Positions 8,101 through 11,496 of a stretch of DNA of 11,496 bases are shown piece by piece. Source of the stretch: Pseudomonadota bacterium (GTDB taxonomy: Bacteria > Pseudomonadota > Gammaproteobacteria > Burkholderiales > SHXO01); the NCBI GenBank assembly GCA_023430065.1, contig JAEZCG010000208.1, positions 1 through 11,496 on the forward strand. The letters are read 5' to 3'. The position numbers and the translations under genes were made by a program. The notes below the pieces were generated by a model. That model was not told where the DNA came from and ran no database searches. It saw only the letters and a program-made list of their open reading frames with translations. Numbering within the stretch: the first letter of the stretch is position 1; each line of letters opens with the position of its first letter.

Positions 8101-8581
8101 CCTGCGCATACAACGGCGCGGCATCCTCCAGGGTCGCCGGCGCCGTGCCGAATGCGGACAGCACCGGCCGCTGGCGTGCGAGGTTCGCGCACAGCGCGTC
8201 GATGGTCATGATGCGCAGCCGGTTAGGGCTGGCGCGCAACCCCCAGCCAGCCTCCGCATCGCGCCGATGCACGGCTCGCGCGAGCGCCCAGGTGGTGCGC
8301 GCATGCGCCAGGGATGGCGGCTGCGGCGCGGACGCGGCATCCAATGCATCGAGCACGCGTGCGCGCATCTCCCCCGCGGCCTTGCGCGTGAAGGTGAGCG
8401 CCATCACCTCCTCCGGAGCGTCGACCTGCCCGAGCAGGGCGAGCATGCGCTGGATCAGCAGTTCGGTCTTGCCCGACCCGGCCGGAGCCTGCACGATGAA
8501 GGAGGCGCGCCAGTCCAACGCCCGCTCGCGCTGTGCGGCGTCTGTCACCATCATCGCCCCCGGCTCAGTCGTCGCCGCCAT
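5165..8581 (-). CDS. AddA-like UvrD/RecB-family helicase-nuclease
   Basis: A 1,138-residue superfamily 1 DNA helicase fused to a PD-(D/E)XK nuclease, the architecture of AddA and RecB. It should unwind and degrade broken DNA ends during recombinational repair in the cytoplasm, with the AddB-like protein as partner. All helicase motifs are visible: Walker A QAPAGSGKTE at 31-40, motif Ia ALTFTRKAAGEMR at 61-73, VDEFQD at 432-437, GDPMQSIYRFR at 465-475, NFRSQ at 503-507, TIHKAKGLEFD at 779-789 and YVAATRARSRL at 858-868. In the nuclease domain, H975, D1065, D1079 with K1081 (DYKTS), and YREQLERY at 1101-1108 match the RecB-type catalytic set, so both activities look intact. The ATG at 8581 overlaps the AddB-like gene by 17 bases and has GAGG three bases upstream. 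ATGs at 8554 and 8551 are alternatives that start closer to the conserved TDAAQRERALD. It could equally be named UvrD-helicase domain protein. Confidence 0.95.
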   Translation of the reverse strand: MAATTEPGAMMVTDAAQRERALDWRASFIVQAPAGSGKTELLIQRMLALLGQVDAPEEVMALTFTRKAAGEMRARVLDALDAASAPQPPSLAHARTTWALARAVHRRDAEAGWGLRASPNRLRIMTIDALCANLARQRPVLSAFGTAPATLEDAAPLYAQAARRTLAMLDQGDDVAAAVARLLQHTDNDVGIAEALLAQMLQRRDQWLRHVADPGSARLERSTLEAALERAVQDALQGVHAATPQALLDELLALAGHAAGNLLQDGATSAITCLDGIASLPGTGSEALPQWRAIADLLLTREGAPRQRVDRNGGFPAPSTERDRDAGARRKAWKVRFEALLRELQAHPQFVARLHGVRALPPPAYGEAQWSVLAALAQLLPVAVAQLTVLFGERGEVDFTAVAQGAAQALGSDQAPTDLALALDYRLRHLLVDEFQDTSLAQFELLRRLTAGWQPGDGRTLFLVGDPMQSIYRFREAEVALFLNARQHGVGDVRLEPLTLSVNFRSQASLVEWVNRSFAALLPQVEDPASGAVTYSASQAQHAALPGTAVAVHALLARDRAAEARLVVDLVRAAHTADPAQRIAILVRSRSHLAQIVPLLQNAGLRPQAIEIEALAHRPVVRDLHALTRALLHPADRIAWLAVLRAPWCGLTLPDLEALAGDDHRSAIWTVLERADRCARLGEEARARVERVRTVLSACIQQRRRGNLRRWVEGAWLALGGAAVARDAADLEDAQVFLGLLEALEQGGDVPDFAELDRRMAVLYARPDQAADERLQVMTIHKAKGLEFDQVIVPGLGFAPRRTPPQLLLWLERARPGQDPDLLLAPLHERGQTHDAIYEYLAALERSKTRHEDTRLLYVAATRARSRLHWIGHASVNGAGPQPAAGSLLEILWPMVAAQFRAAAEQARGQDAAPSAGAIPRPPTILRRLPARWQPEVDAFAPVPVEVPPATDMALPAVEFSWASETARHVGSVVHATLQRIAEQDLTRWSAHEIAARHAGFARDLRVLGVPEANLQEAVARVARALTAAVEDARARWILAAHAEAASELRLTAMLDGHLVHVALDRTFVDEHGTRWIIDYKTSTHEGGELEAFLDREQLRYREQLERYARIMRAMDGRPVRLGLYFPLLAGWREWGPD

Positions 8582-11240
8582 CGTCCTCGACGCTCACCGG
8601 CCCGCGATCGAACAGCTCCGTTACCCGGCACACGCTGCCCACCGCGCACCAGCGGCAGGTGGCCGGATAGCGCTTGGGCGCGACCGCAGCATGACCGGCG
8701 AGGAACTCGGCAGCCAGCGCACTCAATCGCTCGCGCCATGCAGCGAGCAGCACGGGAAAATCGGCTACGCCCATCTTGTCCGGCTGCACCGTGCCGACAC
8801 CTGGCAGCAGTCCCTCTTCGCTCGCCACGCCGGTGAAGCCGACGGCGCCGGCGCGCACACCTGCGTACGCCACCGCGGCGAGTTCGCCTGTCTCGATCAG
8901 CGCATACAGCGGCAGCTGCGGCGCGTCCGGGCGCTCGTCCAGCCACTGCGACACACTGGTCGATCCGGTCTTGTAGTCCAGGACGATCCGTCGTCCGTCC
9001 GCGAGCGCGTCGACGCGATCCACGCGCGCGCGCAGGCGCAGGCCGGCGAACTCGAACGCGCGCGGCGCTTCGAGCTCGATCACGCGGAATTCCGCGCGCG
9101 CGCGCTCGGCCAGCAGCAGCTGATCGAGCAATGCACACAGGCGCGCACGCTCGATCGCCGCGAAGGCGGGGGTGAGCACGTCGGCGCGCATGCGGCGCAC
9201 GACGCAGATGGCGGCGTCCACCGCCTCCTCCACCACGGCGCGCTGCTGGGGCGCATCCAGCCCGTTCAGGGCAGCGTGCGAAGGCACGCGCGCCCACAGT
9301 GTGGCCAGAGCCTCGTGCAGCAGCGCACCACGCTCACGTGCGTCCAGACCGCTGTGTGCCTCTTCCAGCGGACGGGCTCCGAGGCGATGTATCGCGAAGG
9401 CACGAAACGGACAGGCCGCTTGATTCTCCAGTACTGCAGCACCGCCGGTCACGTCGAGGCCAGGCGCCAGCGCCGGGCCGCTGGCATCACCGATCTCTTC
9501 CAGACGTGCACCCTGCTGCATACGCTGCGCCAAGGTGGGCGGCATCGCTGCGCGCCGTTCGATGGCTTGCACGTCGTGCAGCAATGCGCTGGCGCGCAGC
9601 GAGCGGTCAGCCTGGCGCACGGGATGGGTGAAGCACACTTGCGTCGCTGCGCTCTTCCAGGCTGCGGTCATGCGTACTGCGAACGCCGATTCCCATTCGG
9701 CGCTGGAATGGGCGACACCGGCCGCGCGCTGCCGCGCCAGCGGCAGGAACGGATTGGGGCGCGGCGCCTGCGGCCAGGCCTCGTCGTGCATGCCGGTCAC
9801 GAACAGATGGTCGAACTGCAGACCGACGGACTCCAGTACACCGACGACCTGCACGGGAAGCTCCGGCGTCTCCGGCTGGAACAGCGTGTCGGCAGCGCCG
9901 CGCGTGAGCCACGCCAGCGCTTCGCCATAGGGGATGCGGCCCAGCTGCGCATCGAGGCGGCCGAGTGCGCCGGTGCACTCCAGCCATTTGCGTTGCGTCT
10001 GATACTCCTCGCTGTCGAGCGCGCGCTCGCCGGGCCAGCCCAGACCGGCGCACAGCGCCAGGAAGGTCTCCGACCAGGCCGAAGGCAGCTGTCTGTGATC
10101 GAGCGCCGCGCGCACCTGTGTCGTCCAGCTGCGTAGCCGCGCGGCCAACCTGCGGCAAGCGGCGGGGTCCTCCGGCGTGCGCCCGCGCGCGGCTGCGACG
10201 AGGCCCTCGAGCGTCACCTCGGGAGCGCCCTGCCGGCGCAGCTGCGCATCCAGATGCGCGCGCGCGATGCGCTCGACCTCGCCGTCGCCTAGGAACGGCC
10301 CTCGCAGCAGCACGCCGAGATCGGCCAGCGGCAGCCGTCCCCGCGCCAGCCTGAGGATGGTCAGCGCGGCATCCACCATCGGCCGCGCGCTCAGCGGCTG
10401 TCCGAGCGACAGGTTGTACGGACGCGGCGCACCCGGCCAGTCCGGCAGGCAGCGCGTCGGTTGCAGCGCGTCGTCCAGGGCGCGCATCCAGGCGTCGCGA
10501 GCAGCAGCCAGTGCCGGCACCACGATGCCGATGCGCGGGTGCGGATGCACGAGCAACAACTCGCGCACCTGGCGTGCGACTTCACGCCGTTCGTCCTCTT
10601 CGTCCGCGCAGGCGCAGCGGCGGATCTGGGCGGATAGCGGTGCCGGCGCGATTGGACTCACGCCGACCCCTGCCTGGCGAATGATCTCGAGCAGCGCGCA
10701 CATCTGCGCAGGCAGTGCGTCGAATCCGTACAGCACCAGTTCGCGCAGGCGCAGGGGGCCATGTGCGCGCACCTGCTCGCCCAGCACGTCGATGCGGCGT
10801 GCCGGCTCGGTCCAGCCACGCCGCAGGCAGGTTGCCTCGAAGCGGCGCACCCACTCGAGATAGGCGGCCACCTCCTCGGACACCGGACCGCTGCAGTCGA
10901 CACGCCACGCCAGCTGGAGGGCGCGGGCCTCGCGTGCCGTGCGTGCCACCGCTGCCGCATCCAGCAGTGGCGCAGCGCCGACGGCATCGATCGTGCGTCG
11001 CCACAGCGCCAGTTCCTGCATCGGATCGAGCACCTGCAGCGCGGCGTCTTCTCCCGCATAGGCCTGCAGATTGCGGGCGATCCACGCGTCCCACGGCAGG
11101 ATGTCCGCGCTGTTCCAGACGGCTCGCCCGGCCGCGGCCTGCGCCAGATCGAAGCGACGTGTCAGATCGCGGGCAAGGCGACGGGTGGGAGTGACCACGG
11201 TGGCACCGCTCTGCACCCGTCGGATCAGCTGCGCGTCCAT
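8565..11240 (-). CDS. AddB-like PD-(D/E)XK nuclease with Fe-S cysteine pattern
   Basis: An 891-residue protein matching the roughly 900-residue AddB-related 'probable DNA repair protein' family. It should partner the AddA-like helicase encoded directly downstream. The N-terminal half is a degenerate helicase-like fold: the Walker A site is absent (SGATVVTPTRRLA at 11-23). Recognisable helicase-domain remnants include VGLQFDHLFVTGMHDEAWP at 472-490 and RPNPFLP. The C-terminal nuclease has H642, D741 (RARVDRVD), D755 with K757 (VLDYKTG) and Q775. Four cysteines, C610 and then C862, C865 and C871, follow the CX(n)CX2CX5C pattern that holds the 4Fe-4S cluster in AddB. ATG 11240 is the first start in frame; its upstream bases show no good Shine-Dalgarno sequence. 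It is the first gene of the minus-strand block, and the 17-base overlap with the next gene suggests coupled translation. Its role in end recognition is inferred from the family. Confidence 0.92.
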   Translation of the reverse strand: MDAQLIRRVQSGATVVTPTRRLARDLTRRFDLAQAAAGRAVWNSADILPWDAWIARNLQAYAGEDAALQVLDPMQELALWRRTIDAVGAAPLLDAAAVARTAREARALQLAWRVDCSGPVSEEVAAYLEWVRRFEATCLRRGWTEPARRIDVLGEQVRAHGPLRLRELVLYGFDALPAQMCALLEIIRQAGVGVSPIAPAPLSAQIRRCACADEEDERREVARQVRELLLVHPHPRIGIVVPALAAARDAWMRALDDALQPTRCLPDWPGAPRPYNLSLGQPLSARPMVDAALTILRLARGRLPLADLGVLLRGPFLGDGEVERIARAHLDAQLRRQGAPEVTLEGLVAAARGRTPEDPAACRRLAARLRSWTTQVRAALDHRQLPSAWSETFLALCAGLGWPGERALDSEEYQTQRKWLECTGALGRLDAQLGRIPYGEALAWLTRGAADTLFQPETPELPVQVVGVLESVGLQFDHLFVTGMHDEAWPQAPRPNPFLPLARQRAAGVAHSSAEWESAFAVRMTAAWKSAATQVCFTHPVRQADRSLRASALLHDVQAIERRAAMPPTLAQRMQQGARLEEIGDASGPALAPGLDVTGGAAVLENQAACPFRAFAIHRLGARPLEEAHSGLDARERGALLHEALATLWARVPSHAALNGLDAPQQRAVVEEAVDAAICVVRRMRADVLTPAFAAIERARLCALLDQLLLAERARAEFRVIELEAPRAFEFAGLRLRARVDRVDALADGRRIVLDYKTGSTSVSQWLDERPDAPQLPLYALIETGELAAVAYAGVRAGAVGFTGVASEEGLLPGVGTVQPDKMGVADFPVLLAAWRERLSALAAEFLAGHAAVAPKRYPATCRWCAVGSVCRVTELFDRGPVSVEDDGGDD

Positions 11241-11292
11241 GCGGTCGCGATGCTGCCTAGCCGGCGCCGGGCGACCCGCCCGAGACGCGCAC

Positions 11293-11317
11293 GAACGATC
11301 CCGCCCTCCGATCGTTC
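11293..11317. promoter_or_regulatory. Perfect 8-bp inverted repeat, operator or RNA hairpin
   Basis: GAACGATC and GATCGTTC form a perfect eight-base inverted repeat around a nine-base spacer (ccgccctcc). It lies 53 bases before the AddB-like start codon on the minus strand. On the plus strand it lies five bases before an AAGGAGG. The spacing fits a dimeric repressor site. As plus-strand RNA it would be a stable hairpin whose loop contains CCTCC, complementary to the nearby GGAGG. Both roles are inference; the repeat itself is directly visible. Confidence 0.5.
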
Positions 11318-11335
11318 TCGTGAAGGAGGATGTTC

Positions 11336-11377
11336 ATGTTCGCACTGACTCCCTGTCCGCCGGCACGGCCCGCATGA
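11336..11377 (+). CDS. Possible 13-residue leader peptide (uncertain)
   Basis: A very short ORF, MFALTPCPPARPA, begins at an ATG six bases after a full AAGGAGG (11323-11329). Its TGA stop overlaps a second ATG (ATGA) that opens MKRPLL and then stops with TAG at 11394. The consensus ribosome-binding site with ideal spacing is the only argument for translation, and it is a good one in a region with few other signals. It could be a leader peptide for a gene beyond the window, the remnant of a lost gene, or chance. Confidence 0.25.
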   Translation: MFALTPCPPARPA

Positions 11378-11387
11378 AAAGACCCCT
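11370..11387 (+). repeat. 18-base direct repeat, copy 2 (intergenic)
   Basis: This copy is identical to 1652-1669, in the same orientation. Here the ATG opens only six codons (MKRPLL) before TAG, whereas in the other copy it starts the adaptor gene. Similarity stops at both edges, so it is not a long duplication. Confidence 0.6.
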
Positions 11388-11496
11388 ACTATAGCCATTC
11401 CATGGCCCGCATCGCGGCGGGCGCGCCGCGGCCGTGCCGGCAGGCGGTCAACCCGGATCGTATGCACCCGCAGACAGGATCGGCGCGCGTCCCGGC

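Larger units (their letters stand above)
11241..11496. other. Non-coding upstream region of the AddB-like gene
   Basis: No convincing protein gene is seen in these 256 bases on either strand. The region probably holds the promoter of the minus-strand block, but only fragments are visible. TATAGT on the minus strand at 11393-11388 resembles a -10 box without a -35 at proper spacing. TTGACC near 11453-11448 lacks a matching -10. A six-base hairpin, GCCCGC/GCGGGC, lies at 11405-11422 without a T-tract. An ATG at 11402 on the plus strand is open to the window edge but has no ribosome-binding site and no recognisable protein character. The inverted repeat, small ORF and direct repeat are listed separately. 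Confidence 0.6.

Noticed and set aside
5288..8836. A 1,182-codon open frame on the plus strand opposite the AddA-like gene.
   Set aside because: It mirrors the codon structure of the real gene in GC-rich DNA. The translation is rich in Arg, Gln, His and Ala with no domain, and the minus strand encodes all helicase and nuclease motifs.
8007..10136. A 709-codon plus-strand open frame opposite the AddB-like gene.
   Set aside because: It has low-complexity Arg/Ala/Ser/Gln composition and no recognisable motif, and overlaps a well-supported minus-strand gene.
11376..11398. Resemblance of gaaaagacccc...tactatagcc to a conserved 23S rRNA stretch.
   Set aside because: Only short blocks match and the intervening rRNA bases are missing; no other rRNA sequence surrounds it, so this is not an rRNA fragment.
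11225..11467. An 80-codon minus-strand open frame upstream of the AddB-like gene.
   Set aside because: It overlaps the start of the AddB-like gene in another frame, is Arg-rich, and has no ribosome-binding site or known motif.

Overview
The window comes from a high-GC bacterium, most likely a proteobacterium of the gamma/beta type. The evidence is an RND pump with its periplasmic adaptor, a TonB-C-domain periplasmic protein, and an AddB-like/AddA-like pair of the kind seen in beta- and xanthomonad-type gammaproteobacteria. The taxonomic call is inference from gene content and composition. I see no RNA genes, insertion sequences, CRISPR arrays or clear signs of horizontal transfer. Coding density is very high.

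Layout: two plus-strand genes occupy about 1-2798. They are the C-terminal half of an RND efflux permease, cut by the left window edge, and a complete membrane fusion (adaptor) protein 32 bases downstream. Together they would form the inner-membrane and periplasmic parts of an efflux system; no outer-membrane channel gene is in view. They converge on a four-gene minus-strand block covering 11240 down to 2872. In transcription order this block holds an AddB-like nuclease with a cysteine pattern for a 4Fe-4S cluster, an AddA-like UvrD-family helicase-nuclease that overlaps it by 17 bases, an AI-2E/PerM-family membrane protein, and a secreted protein with two TonB-C-like modules and a polylysine tail. 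The first two almost certainly work together in double-strand-break end processing. The gaps to the last two are only 69-73 bases, so the four could be co-transcribed, but nothing shows a functional link between the DNA repair pair and the envelope proteins.

The right end (11241-11496) has no convincing gene. It does carry a perfect 8-bp inverted repeat, a textbook Shine-Dalgarno sequence leading into a 13-codon ORF, and an 18-base sequence identical to the start region of the adaptor gene 9.7 kb away. These small signals are the least explained part of the window. The main protein-level oddities are the TonB-like protein (two modules, a four-cysteine linker and a lysine tail) and the absence of the usual lysine in transmembrane helix 10 of the RND pump. 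I found no clear evidence of a wholly new multi-gene system.
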